Source: Allobosea sp. BK604
GTDB taxonomy: Bacteria > Pseudomonadota > Alphaproteobacteria > Rhizobiales > Beijerinckiaceae
Length of the DNA: 64,000 nucleotides
NCBI RefSeq assembly: GCF_004341515.1
Contig: NZ_SLZF01000004.1
Span: forward strand, 186,001-250,000
Direction of reading: 5' to 3'
Positions 35,048-43,478 of the stretch are shown one piece after another. The translations under genes were made by a program, and so were the position numbers. Below the pieces are notes generated by a model. That model saw only the letters and a program-made list of their open reading frames with translations. It was not told the origin of the DNA and ran no database searches. Positions within the stretch are counted from its first letter, which is position 1. Each line of letters starts with the position of its first letter.

Positions 35048-37971
35048 GTCGACCTGTTCATTTCAACCGGTAATGTGAAGGCGAACATCGCTCCGTAGGG
35101 CTCGTTCTTGTCGGCCCATAGCCGTCCGCCATGGGCCTCGACGATCGAACGGCAGATCGCGAGCCCCATGCCCATGCCGTTCCCCTTCGTGGTGAAGAAC
35201 GGCTCGAATATCCTGTCGGAGAACGCGACGCCGGGACCCTGGTCGGTGATCTCGGTCTGCACGACATCGCCGAGCCGCCGCGTGCGAATGCCGAGAAGCC
35301 TGTCATTGGCGGCGGCATCCATCGCTTCCATGCCGTTGCGGATGAGGTTTACCAGCACCTGCTGGATCTGCACCCGGTCGAGCGAGACGAGCGGAAGATC
35401 GCTTTCGACATCGACATCCAGGCGAATGCGACGCCGCGCCGTCTCTTCGGCCATGAGGTTGAGCGCTTCGGCGATGACGCTGTCGAGCGGCATGCTCGTC
35501 CTCGTCTCTGCGGATTGCTTGAACAAGGCGCGGATGCGGCTCACCACGTCGGCGGCAGAGTTGGCGTCGCGGATGATGCGCTCCACGGTCTTTTGCGCGC
35601 GGTCCAGGTTCGGCGGCTCAGCCGTGAGCCAGCGCTGGCAGGCATGCGAGTTCGCCACGATGGCGGCGAGCGGCTGGTTCACCTCGTGCGCGACGGATGC
35701 GGAGAGCTCGGCGAGGCTGGCGGCCTGGCTTGCCCGTGCAAGCGTCTCCTGCGCCAGTCGCAGCTTGTCGTGTAGCCGCGCTTCGGTGATCGCCAGCGAC
35801 GCCATCTGCGCGAGCTGGACGGCTATTCCCTCGTCCTCGGCGGTGAATTCACCCTGATCCTTGTCCGATAGTTGCAGCAGGCCGATATTCTGGCCGTTGC
35901 TGTCGATGAGCGGGGCCGCAAGCCAGCCGCGCAATGGGGGATGCTGGTCGGCATGCCCGCCATATCCGCGCCACGCCGGATGGTCCTTAAGCTCCGCCTC
36001 GGTCAGCCGCAGCGAGCGGTTCAAGTTGCAAACCAGACCATAGATGCCCGAGCCGTCGGGCTTGGCGTCGAAGCCGCGATAGGCCGCATATTTCTGTGAC
36101 AGCGACACAGCCTGGATGGCCTGCGCCCAGCGCTGGTCGACGGTCGTCCCGATCACAGCCATATGCGCCCCAATGATCTCACGCGCACGATCGGTGATGG
36201 TACGCAGTACCTCGTCGAGCGATCGGCAGGCGTTCAGGGCGATCGCCGTTATCGCCAGCCCCCGCAGCGCTTCTTCGGCGCGCATCTGATCGTCTATGTC
36301 GTGAGCGAGGCCATACCACTGGACGATATGTCCGCTCTCATCGCGCAGCGGCTCCGCGCGGGCCGACACCCAGCGATAGAGGCCGTCGGCGCGTCGCAGG
36401 CGGTACTGCATGGAGAAGTGCTCGCCGCTGACAAGGCAGCGGTTCAGCGTCTGGATCATGCCCGCGGCGTCGTCAGGATGGATGATGGCCGTCAGCGTCG
36501 CCTTCAGGCGGCTGGCGCCCGGCTTGTCGTAATCCGCAACGTCGAGGCCGAGAAAATCGATCGTGCGCTTGTTGAAGAAGTTGGGCTCTCCATTCGGGCT
36601 CAGCCGCCAAAGGAGACTCGGAACCATGTCCACGAGCTGTGAGAGCTCTCGCTCCCTGTCGCGCAAATCCTCCTGCGCCCTCATCTCATCGTCGACATCG
36701 ATGGAAATCGCGTACCATTGCATGATCGCACCGTGCTGGTCGCGCACCGCTTCGCCGCGGCCATCGACCCAGCGATACGCGCCATCCGCGCGGCGCATCC
36801 GATACTTCATGGCGAAGGACTCGCCAGTTGCGAGGGAGGTGTGGACAGTCGCCAGCAGGCGCGGTGCATCGTCAGGATGGACGAGCGTCTGTATCGCCGC
36901 CGCCAGCCGGTTCATGTCCGGCTTGTCCAGTTGCGCGATGTCGCTCATGCCGAAGAAATCCAGCAGGCGCTTGTTGAAAAAGGTCGGCTTGCCTTCGGGG
37001 GTCAGGCGTCTGATGTGAACGGGAACCATATCCACCAGCTGCGAGAGCTCCTGCTCGCGATCGCGCAGTGCGAGCAGCGCCTGCTGGTGCTGCCGGGATA
37101 TGGCGGCGACGATCAGTGCAGAGAATGCTGAGATGGCCAGAAAGAGCTGCAGCATGACCTGCTTCTGCCTCTGGGTCTCGGGATCGCCGACAAACTGGCT
37201 GCCACCGGATATCGTGAGCGTCATCGTGACGAGGGCAAGAAGGGTCAGCGCGACGGCGACACCCTTGAACTCGAAGCGCACCGCGGCCCACAGAATGGGC
37301 GGCATGATGATGTACGCGGAGAGCAGGAAGTCGTGCTTCAGGGACAGCGCGGCGAGGCCCAGGAAGATCAACCCGAGGCTGCCCGCCTCCACCCACCGGA
37401 CGGCGGAGAACTTGGTCCTGTTGCGCCAATGCTGGATCACGACCAGCGCCAGCGGCGCCACGAGCAGGATGCCGGTGGCGTCGCCGATCCAGAATAGCGG
37501 CCACACCCCCGCGAAGGTCTGGGATTTGACGCCGAACCAGGCAAGCGTGGCGCTTCCCACCGTGGCGCTCATCAGTGGTGCGACCCCGGCGCCCAGGACG
37601 ACGAATGCGAGAACCTCCCGCAAGGTTTCCAGCCGAACCGGACGTCCAAATGCACGGTTCACGAGCGTCGCGCCGACAATCGCGCAAAGGGCGTTGCCGA
37701 CATAGATGAGAAAGCCTGCGAGCGGCGGGCTGTGGAACCACAGGATCTGCCCCGTCATCTCGGCCAGGCAGCCGGCCAGCACCCACCAAGGCCAGCTATA
37801 CGGGGAGGTGAGGATGAGCGTCGCGATGAAAACCCCGGCCGGTGGCCAAATCGAGACCGTTATCCCGGGGACGATTGCGAGCGCCTGGGCGAAGCCGCAT
37901 CCGAGGACATAGGCCGCGAAGAAAAGCGCCAGATGCAAGATTTGGGGGCGGTGCGACCAGACGTCCATCAT
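35044..37971 (-). CDS. Hybrid-sensing histidine kinase: MASE1-PAS-PAS-GAF-HisKA-HATPase
   Basis: 975 residues. An N-terminal MASE1 membrane sensor (about 8 helices, residues 1-300) is followed by two very similar PAS-PAC repeats (about 310-430 and 435-560, each with PNGEPNFFNKR/PEGKPTFFNKR and HPDDA), a GAF domain (about 575-735), the dimerisation/phospho-acceptor helix with His762 in VAHEVNQPLAAI, and the ATPase domain (with DQGPGVAF and GMGMGLAICRSIVEAHGG split by motif). ATG 37971 is chosen for its upstream GGAG; longer starts would put a 30-bp perfect palindrome inside the coding region. It signals to the three regulators downstream. The PAS pair looks like an internal duplication. Confidence 0.88.
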   Translation of the reverse strand: MMDVWSHRPQILHLALFFAAYVLGCGFAQALAIVPGITVSIWPPAGVFIATLILTSPYSWPWWVLAGCLAEMTGQILWFHSPPLAGFLIYVGNALCAIVGATLVNRAFGRPVRLETLREVLAFVVLGAGVAPLMSATVGSATLAWFGVKSQTFAGVWPLFWIGDATGILLVAPLALVVIQHWRNRTKFSAVRWVEAGSLGLIFLGLAALSLKHDFLLSAYIIMPPILWAAVRFEFKGVAVALTLLALVTMTLTISGGSQFVGDPETQRQKQVMLQLFLAISAFSALIVAAISRQHQQALLALRDREQELSQLVDMVPVHIRRLTPEGKPTFFNKRLLDFFGMSDIAQLDKPDMNRLAAAIQTLVHPDDAPRLLATVHTSLATGESFAMKYRMRRADGAYRWVDGRGEAVRDQHGAIMQWYAISIDVDDEMRAQEDLRDRERELSQLVDMVPSLLWRLSPNGEPNFFNKRTIDFLGLDVADYDKPGASRLKATLTAIIHPDDAAGMIQTLNRCLVSGEHFSMQYRLRRADGLYRWVSARAEPLRDESGHIVQWYGLAHDIDDQMRAEEALRGLAITAIALNACRSLDEVLRTITDRAREIIGAHMAVIGTTVDQRWAQAIQAVSLSQKYAAYRGFDAKPDGSGIYGLVCNLNRSLRLTEAELKDHPAWRGYGGHADQHPPLRGWLAAPLIDSNGQNIGLLQLSDKDQGEFTAEDEGIAVQLAQMASLAITEARLHDKLRLAQETLARASQAASLAELSASVAHEVNQPLAAIVANSHACQRWLTAEPPNLDRAQKTVERIIRDANSAADVVSRIRALFKQSAETRTSMPLDSVIAEALNLMAEETARRRIRLDVDVESDLPLVSLDRVQIQQVLVNLIRNGMEAMDAAANDRLLGIRTRRLGDVVQTEITDQGPGVAFSDRIFEPFFTTKGNGMGMGLAICRSIVEAHGGRLWADKNEPYGAMFAFTLPVEMNRST

Positions 37972-38019
37972 CGGCTGCTCCAACCGGGTACGGCCCACCT
38001 TAATCCCGCTATGGTTGAA

Positions 38020-38049
38020 CCGCATCTCATGGAAATCCATGAGATGCGG
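38020..38049. promoter_or_regulatory. 30-bp perfect palindrome upstream of the sensor kinase
   Basis: CCGCATCTCATGGA (38020-38033) and its exact complement TCCATGAGATGCGG (38036-38049) are separated by AA. It lies 49-78 bases upstream of the kinase start. A perfect dyad at this distance suggests an operator for a dimeric regulator, perhaps one of the operon's own FixJ-like proteins. There is no T-run for a terminator. Confidence 0.6.
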
Positions 38050-38192
38050 TCAGGCGGTCCTCAGGGATGATGTTGCCCAGGTTAGCCGAACTTTCCGCAG
38101 TCGACATGATGGCTGCTACCGCGACCACTCCGCCGCGCCGGAAGCTGGGACGCGGAGCGCGCCCGCTTTTCGAGATTCGCCGCCGTGAGCCT

Positions 38193-38960
38193 TCAATTCG
38201 CTGGCGCCAGGACCTGGGCGACGTAGCGCCGAAGCCAGTCCTCGAAGCGCGTCGGCGCAAAGCGCGGATGGTCGCCCGGGATCAGGGTGTCATCGCGCAG
38301 GATCGCTCCGAAATACGGAGCCTGAGCATCGGCGATGACCAGTCGGGGATCGCCATTCGCCGCCAGGATCTGCTGGGCGAGCTCGTCGAGGCGAAATCGG
38401 TCCGGACCGACGATCTCGAGCTCGCGGTTCTGGGCCTGCCCCAGCACGACGTCGCGAAGCGCCAGGGCGACATCGTCTCCGGCGATGGGCTGGACCAGGG
38501 CGGGGGAAATGCGGAGCGTGTCGCCGTCGGAGCCCGCTTCGACGATCCCGTTGATATACTCGTAGAAGGGCGTCGATCGCAGGATCGTGTAGGGCAGGTT
38601 CGAAGCCCTGATCAGGTTCTCCTGAAGCATCTTAGCCCTGAAATATCCGCTTTCCGGAAGACGCTCGGTTCCGACGGCGGACAGCGCGACGTGATGTTGC
38701 ACGCCGGCCGCCTTCGCCGCAGCCATCAGATTGCAGCCGGAGGCCTCGAAGAAGGCCGAGGCGACCATCTTCTCCAGCGACGGTGAATTCGAGACATCGA
38801 CGACGACCTGTGCGCCGGCCAGGGCATCGGCCAGGCCCTCGCCGGTGATGGTGTCGACGCCTGTCGAGCGCGAGGCGATGACCACCTCGTGATTGCGCTC
38901 GAGCAGGGGAACGAGCTTCGACCCGATCAGGCCGGTGCCGCCCACGACGACGATCTTCAT
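38193..38960 (-). CDS. NmrA-like/SDR NAD(P)-binding protein
   Basis: 255 residues. Rossmann motif GGTGLIGSKLV at the N-terminus (GxxGxxG), typical of the atypical short-chain dehydrogenase group that includes NmrA and quinone-oxidoreductase-like proteins. There is no YxxxK active site, so it may act as a redox sensor or quinone reductase rather than a classical dehydrogenase. It is about as long as its tandem paralogue at 39001-39762 and follows it by 40 bases, pointing to a duplication in one operon. Confidence 0.82.
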   Translation of the reverse strand: MKIVVVGGTGLIGSKLVPLLERNHEVVIASRSTGVDTITGEGLADALAGAQVVVDVSNSPSLEKMVASAFFEASGCNLMAAAKAAGVQHHVALSAVGTERLPESGYFRAKMLQENLIRASNLPYTILRSTPFYEYINGIVEAGSDGDTLRISPALVQPIAGDDVALALRDVVLGQAQNRELEIVGPDRFRLDELAQQILAANGDPRLVIADAQAPYFGAILRDDTLIPGDHPRFAPTRFEDWLRRYVAQVLAPAN

Positions 38961-39000
38961 GGTCCTTACTCCTGTTGCAATCGCAGCGTCCCGGTTTGCG

Positions 39001-39762
39001 TCAGGCCGTCTTCTTGAGGGCGGCCCGCTGGACCCAATCTTCGAAACGGGTGGTGCCGATGCGCGCGCCTTCGCCGGGAACGAGCGAGCGGTCGTTCAGC
39101 AGGGCGCCGAAATAGCGGGCATTCGGGTCGGTCACGACCTGGCGCGCGTCGCCGGTGACCGCGAGGAAGCGCCGCACCAGCGCATCGAGTTGGAAGCGAT
39201 CCGGACCGGCGACCTCGACCATGCCGTTGACCGGTGCGCCGAGCGTGACCGCGGCGAGCGCCTGCGCAACATCGTCGGAGATGATCGGCTGGATCGCAGC
39301 CGAGGACAGGCGAACCGTCTGGCCTTCGGTCGCAGCTTGCGCGATCGCGCCCATGAAATCGGCGAACTGGGTCGACCTGAGGATCGAGTAAGGCGTCCTC
39401 GATGCCCTGATCAGGTTCTCCTGGGCCATCTTGCCGCGGAAATAGCCGCTTTCGAGCAGGCGGTCCGTGCCGACCACCGACAGGGCAACATGGTGCGCGA
39501 CGCCGGCGGCAGCCTCGGTGGCGAGAAGATTGCGGCCCGAGGTCTCGAAGAACTCGAGCACCGCCTTGTCCTCGAACGAGGGCGAGTTCGCCACATCGAC
39601 GACGATCTGCGCACCCGTCAGGGCCTCGGCGAGCCCTTCGCCCGTGATGGTGTTGACGCCGGAATTCGGCGAGGCGGCCAGGACGTCATGCCCTTTCTGG
39701 TTGAGAATGCTGACCAGTTTCGAGCCGATCAGGCCGGTACCACCGATGACGACGATTCTCAT
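39001..39762 (-). CDS. NmrA-like/SDR NAD(P)-binding protein (paralogue)
   Basis: 253 residues. The same Rossmann start GGTGLIGSKLV and the shared segments VDTITGEGLA/VNTITGEGLA, SGYFR-KM-QENLIRAS and FEDW show it is a paralogue of the following gene. The sequence between them has clearly diverged. Most of the duplicated pairs of this kind in soil bacteria are redox-linked, but the substrate is unknown. It lies 131 bases after the small membrane-protein gene. Confidence 0.82.
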   Translation of the reverse strand: MRIVVIGGTGLIGSKLVSILNQKGHDVLAASPNSGVNTITGEGLAEALTGAQIVVDVANSPSFEDKAVLEFFETSGRNLLATEAAAGVAHHVALSVVGTDRLLESGYFRGKMAQENLIRASRTPYSILRSTQFADFMGAIAQAATEGQTVRLSSAAIQPIISDDVAQALAAVTLGAPVNGMVEVAGPDRFQLDALVRRFLAVTGDARQVVTDPNARYFGALLNDRSLVPGEGARIGTTRFEDWVQRAALKKTA

Positions 39763-39893
39763 GGACTTGACCTTTCCATCTGGCGGCCGACGCGGGTTGC
39801 GCGGCCAATCGGTTGATGTGAAGCGAGGGGAGGCGACTCGGCTTGACCGAGATTCGGCTTGGCCAAGATTCGGATTGGCGAAGAGAGGCCGGC

Positions 39894-40334
39894 TCAGGCG
39901 AGGGCAAGCTTCTGCGCGCGTGAGCGACGGATTGCCCAGAGGGTGAGCAGGATCCCGAAGAGCGCCGGCATCGTCACGGCCGGGAAATCACGCGGGATGA
40001 CCGAGGGAGCGCAGATGCCGACCGCGACTTCCCAGAAATGGAAGAGCGCATGGGCGCTGAGCCAAACGGTCGCAGCGGCCCAAAGGCCGATGCGGCGCTC
40101 CGGGTTCACGAAGCCGAGCCCGAAGGCCACGCCGAGGAAGAGCTGGATCATCCCGATATCGCGGATGAAGTGCTGGTTGAAGAAACCGGTATCGGTCACG
40201 CCGGGTACCAGCTCATACCAGGCCAGCGGATCGATCAGCATGAAGAGGCCGTTCAGGAGGAGAAACCCTCCGTTGAAGATCACCATTGCGATGACTGCCG
40301 CCGCGACAGCCCGGTTTTCCCTGCTGAAATCCAT
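39894..40334 (-). CDS. Four-helix membrane protein
   Basis: 146 residues with about four membrane helices (near residues 10-30, 52-70, 78-98 and 108-130). Conserved-looking charged positions are Asp/Arg in FIRDIG and His in AHALFHFWE, in the loops or helices, hinting at a haem- or quinone-linked small membrane protein such as those placed in DUF4345. ATG 40334 is preceded by GAGGGA. The ORF continues upstream but without hydrophobic character. It probably heads the operon with the two NmrA-like genes. Confidence 0.65.
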   Translation of the reverse strand: MDFSRENRAVAAAVIAMVIFNGGFLLLNGLFMLIDPLAWYELVPGVTDTGFFNQHFIRDIGMIQLFLGVAFGLGFVNPERRIGLWAAATVWLSAHALFHFWEVAVGICAPSVIPRDFPAVTMPALFGILLTLWAIRRSRAQKLALA

Positions 40335-40423
40335 GATCAGTCCCTCACGTGATTGAAGTGGAGCCAGGCGATGCCCGGGGGGCCTCGGGCCCGGCAGCGC
40401 GCGGGGCGGACACATCCAGCGCC

Positions 40424-41053
40424 TCACCACCACGCGCCCGGACTCAGCCATGGCGCCAGAGCCGAGGCTTTGACCGGCTTGGCGCGCTCGATCTCGAGCG
40501 TGCGTTCGAGCCTCGCCACGGCTTCCCCGATCATCTCCGCCGAGGGCTCGATCAGCGCGTAGCCGGGAGCGCCTCCGGGCGTGTTGTAGTCATGGGCATA
40601 GTCGAGCGCGGCGCTGACGAAATCGCGGATGGCCGGATCGATCAGCCACATGCGCCGCATCGCGGCGGCTCTGAGTTCCCAAGGGACCGATGGCTGCATG
40701 AACGCGATCAGGCTGTGGCTCGGCAGCAGGTCCTCGACGCGCGGAAGTTCGAAGTTCGGCCCTTCAGGGAGTAATTCCTCGCCTGGGGCCCGCTCTGCGC
40801 CCAGCGCGATCGACGGCGCCGGCTCCAGAGCGGAGCGGCAGCCAATCTGGACAGTTCGATATGCCGGGATGGGCCGAGCCGTCGAACAGTCCACGGCGGC
40901 GAGGGATCTTTCCCATGTGGAATTCGCCCGGCAAGGCGCCGCCAGCAGGATGGCCAGGCCAAGCGCGGTCAGCGCAGTGCGAGCAATACCATTGCAAGAT
41001 CGCGCGCGTCGGCCAGTCGGGATGCCGCCGGCCCTGTTCCGGGAGGTCCTCAT
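40424..41053 (-). CDS. Exported DUF3306-like protein
   Basis: 209 residues. The N-terminus has arginines and a hydrophobic stretch (about 26-42) ending PCRANS, a plausible export signal. Residues about 100-150 contain FMQPSVPWELRAAAMRRMWLIDPAIRDF (order only), resembling the DUF3306 core (FxxPxVPxxLRxxALRRLWxxDP). That family normally lies with formate dehydrogenase accessory genes (DUF3305, 4Fe-4S proteins), none of which are here. It may therefore be a stray or re-used member. GAGGG before the ATG supports the start. Two cysteines (SC at residue ~20, DC at ~56, GC at ~72) are visible. Confidence 0.55.
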   Translation of the reverse strand: MRTSRNRAGGIPTGRRARSCNGIARTALTALGLAILLAAPCRANSTWERSLAAVDCSTARPIPAYRTVQIGCRSALEPAPSIALGAERAPGEELLPEGPNFELPRVEDLLPSHSLIAFMQPSVPWELRAAAMRRMWLIDPAIRDFVSAALDYAHDYNTPGGAPGYALIEPSAEMIGEAVARLERTLEIERAKPVKASALAPWLSPGAWW

Positions 41054-41537
41054 GGTGGTGCCCTCGCTCGTCGGCCGGAATGGCCGCGGGCAGGAGGCTA
41101 GGTTGGCGGCGACGTCGGAAGCGATCGGGTTCGAAGCCGAGGATCGGCCATACCAAGGTTTAGGGCGCTATGACCGACTGATAGGTTTCGGACGCTTCGG
41201 TATTGATCACGGGTGAATCCGCCAATCCCTGCCGGTCCAGCTTGCAACTGGCTTTCTCAGCTCGGACTCATGCCGGGAGCGCAACGCGTTCGGCAATCTC
41301 GGGCGGGTCCGATGCACCCTTCATCAATTCGCCTTTGCCACGCGGTGCGGGCCGGTTCAGCAGTGCTGGAACGCTCAGGCCCCAGGGCGCCACGCGTCCC
41401 ATCGGACGACCCTCGACATTGGTATGCCCGCCCTGAACCTATGTCGTAGGCGGGCAGGCACAGCGCAGAATGGGCCGCTCCCCTTCGAGCTTGGTACGGC
41501 TTCATCGCTGGAATTCAGCAAGCGAAGGGGACTGATC
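41054..41537. other. Long intergenic region between divergent genes
   Basis: 484 bases. Short open frames exist, but none has both a ribosome site and a recognisable product. It must contain the divergent promoters of the DUF3306-like and nitroreductase genes. No repeat or hairpin stood out. Confidence 0.5.
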
Positions 41538-42254
41538 ATGGACGTGTATGAGGCGGTTACAAGCCGGCGCGCGGTCCGCGGGTTCACCGACCAGCCGATC
41601 CCGAAGGAGGTGCTGGAGCGTGTTCTCTCCGCCGCGGCCTCGGCGCCGTCCGGATCGAATCTCCAGCCTTGGAACATCTATCTCGTGACCGGCGCGGCCT
41701 TGGCCGAGCTCAAGAAGCGCGCCGGCAGACGCGTGGTAGCGCGGGACTCCTGGGACGAGCGGGAATACGAGATGTATCCGTCCGAACTGAAGTCTCCTTA
41801 TCACCAGCGCCGGTCGGCCTTCGGCCGTGACCGCTATGGCGCACTCGGCATCGCGAAGGACGACTGGGAGGCAAGCCAGAGGGCGGCTGCGGCGAACTGG
41901 GATTGCTTCGGCGCGCCCGCTGCACTGTTCTGCTACATCGACCGTGACCTGGGCTTTCCGCAATGGGCCGATCTCGGCATGTACCTGCAAACCTTCATGC
42001 TGCTGCTGCGCAGTGAAGGCTTGCACAGCTGCCCGCAAATGGCCTGGTCGGTCTATCGCAAGACCGTCGCCGAGATCCTGACTCCGCCCGAAAGGCTCAT
42101 GCTCTTCTGCGGCATGTCGATCGGATACGAGGACGTCACCGCGCCCTACATTCGCAATGCCCGGGCCCCGCTCGAGGAAACCGTCACGTTCGTCGACACC
42201 GCCCCGCAACAATCGGCGCAGACGGCGCGCGACGGTACGCTGCTGGGAGTTTGA
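41538..42254 (+). CDS. Nitroreductase-family FMN oxidoreductase
   Basis: 238 residues. The start (YEAVTSRRAVRGFTDQPIP) and SAPSGSNLQPW are the FMN-binding signatures of the nitroreductase superfamily; the late GMSIGYED segment completes the flavin site. Substrates in this family are nitroaromatics, quinones or flavins, reduced with NAD(P)H. ATG 41538 is preceded by AAGGGG. It is followed 233 bases later by a metallo-beta-lactamase-fold hydrolase on the same strand. Confidence 0.88.
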   Translation: MDVYEAVTSRRAVRGFTDQPIPKEVLERVLSAAASAPSGSNLQPWNIYLVTGAALAELKKRAGRRVVARDSWDEREYEMYPSELKSPYHQRRSAFGRDRYGALGIAKDDWEASQRAAAANWDCFGAPAALFCYIDRDLGFPQWADLGMYLQTFMLLLRSEGLHSCPQMAWSVYRKTVAEILTPPERLMLFCGMSIGYEDVTAPYIRNARAPLEETVTFVDTAPQQSAQTARDGTLLGV

Positions 42255-42487
42255 GCCCAGGTCCCTGCACTCATGAAGTCTCCGCGCTCATCAGGGCGAT
42301 GCGGCGTTCGAAGCGCGATTGCGCAGGGCACGTGATGGCACCGACGACCTCGGGCGTCGGCAGCACCAATACCGGGGGATGGCTCGCGCTGTCCCTCGAA
42401 ACGATCCAGGGCGAACGGGCCTCAACTCGGAGGCGCCGATGCCGTGGGTAAGACGGCAAGCAGGAGACACATCAACAGGAGACGAAC

Positions 42488-43405
42488 ATGAGCTTGGACA
42501 CTATCCCACACCCCGCCGGACGGGCCTCCGACGAGCTGGTCCCGTCGCGCTACGCGTTGCAGGTCGGCCAGATCGAAGTCCTGGTGATCAGCGATGGAGT
42601 GCTGCCGATACCCGCACCGATCATGGCGCATAACGTCGATCCGGCCGTGCGCGCGGCCTGGCTGGACGATATGTTCCTGCCGCCGGAAATGCTGGATTGG
42701 CCGTTGAACGTCGTCGTGGTCCGCAGCGGCGGCCAGACCATCCTCATCGACGCGGGGCTGGGGATGGACCCGGACCTGGAGCTGCCGCGGGCCGGGCGCC
42801 TGGTCCAACGCTTGCAGGCCGCAGGCATCGACCTCGCATCCGTGACGGACGTGGTGCTGACCCATATGCACATGGACCATATTGGCGGGCTCCTCGTCGA
42901 CGGGATGAAGGAGCAGCTGCGTCCGGATCTGCGGATCCATGTGGCGGCCGCTGAGCTCAAATTCTGGGAGGCGCCCGATTTCTCACGCGCCTTCATGCCG
43001 CCGGGGTTTCCTGACGCGCTCCAGCGGGCGGCCAAACGGTTCGTCAGCCTCTACGGCAGCCAGTTGCGGCCATTCGAGGAGGAGTACGAGGTTGCGCCGG
43101 GGGTTGTCGTCCGTCGCACGGGTGGCCATACCCCCGGGCACAGCGTGGTCCGTCTGGCATCCGGCGGCGACCGGCTGACCTTCGCCGGCGACGCCGTGTT
43201 CCAGGTCGGATTCGACCGCCCCGACTGGCATAATGGCTTCGAACACGACCCCGAGGAGGCGGCGCGGGTCCGCGTCGATCTCTTGCGGGAGCTGGCGGCG
43301 ACCCGCGAGCCGCTGGTGGCGACCCACTTGCCCTTCCCGTCCGTCTGCCATGTGGCGGTCGCCGGCGGCGCCTTTCGTTGCGTGCCCACCGTCTGGGATT
43401 ACTGA
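42488..43405 (+). CDS. Metallo-beta-lactamase-fold hydrolase
   Basis: 305 residues with no signal peptide. Metal ligands are THMHMDH (His126, His128, Asp130, His131), GHTPGH, and Asp in FAGDAVF; a late THLPFPS His completes the di-metal site. The group includes lactonases (AHL/quorum quenching-type) and arylsulfatase-like or glyoxalase-like enzymes. AGGAGA sits immediately before ATG 42488. A structural relative with an export signal lies at the other end of the window (63535), next to a LysR gene. Confidence 0.87.
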   Translation: MSLDTIPHPAGRASDELVPSRYALQVGQIEVLVISDGVLPIPAPIMAHNVDPAVRAAWLDDMFLPPEMLDWPLNVVVVRSGGQTILIDAGLGMDPDLELPRAGRLVQRLQAAGIDLASVTDVVLTHMHMDHIGGLLVDGMKEQLRPDLRIHVAAAELKFWEAPDFSRAFMPPGFPDALQRAAKRFVSLYGSQLRPFEEEYEVAPGVVVRRTGGHTPGHSVVRLASGGDRLTFAGDAVFQVGFDRPDWHNGFEHDPEEAARVRVDLLRELAATREPLVATHLPFPSVCHVAVAGGAFRCVPTVWDY

Positions 43406-43441
43406 GCGCTCGCCGCACCAGGATACGAAACCAAGAAGCTG

Positions 43442-43478
43442 GATCATCGCACCGGATACGATATCCGGTGCGATGGTC
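43442..43478. repeat. Palindromic repeat between convergent genes
   Basis: A 17-bp stem (43442-43458 with 43462-43478, one G-T mismatch, core CATCGCACCGGATA) with loop CGA lies between the hydrolase and the AraC gene. Without a T-run, it may still end transcription weakly on either strand. Its right side abuts CTAG (43478-43481), which forms the TAG stop of the AraC gene. Confidence 0.6.

Noticed and set aside
42271..42459. Small minus-strand frame (62 codons) between the nitroreductase and hydrolase genes
   Set aside because: No ribosome site, no domain, and it overlaps the likely promoter/leader of the hydrolase gene.
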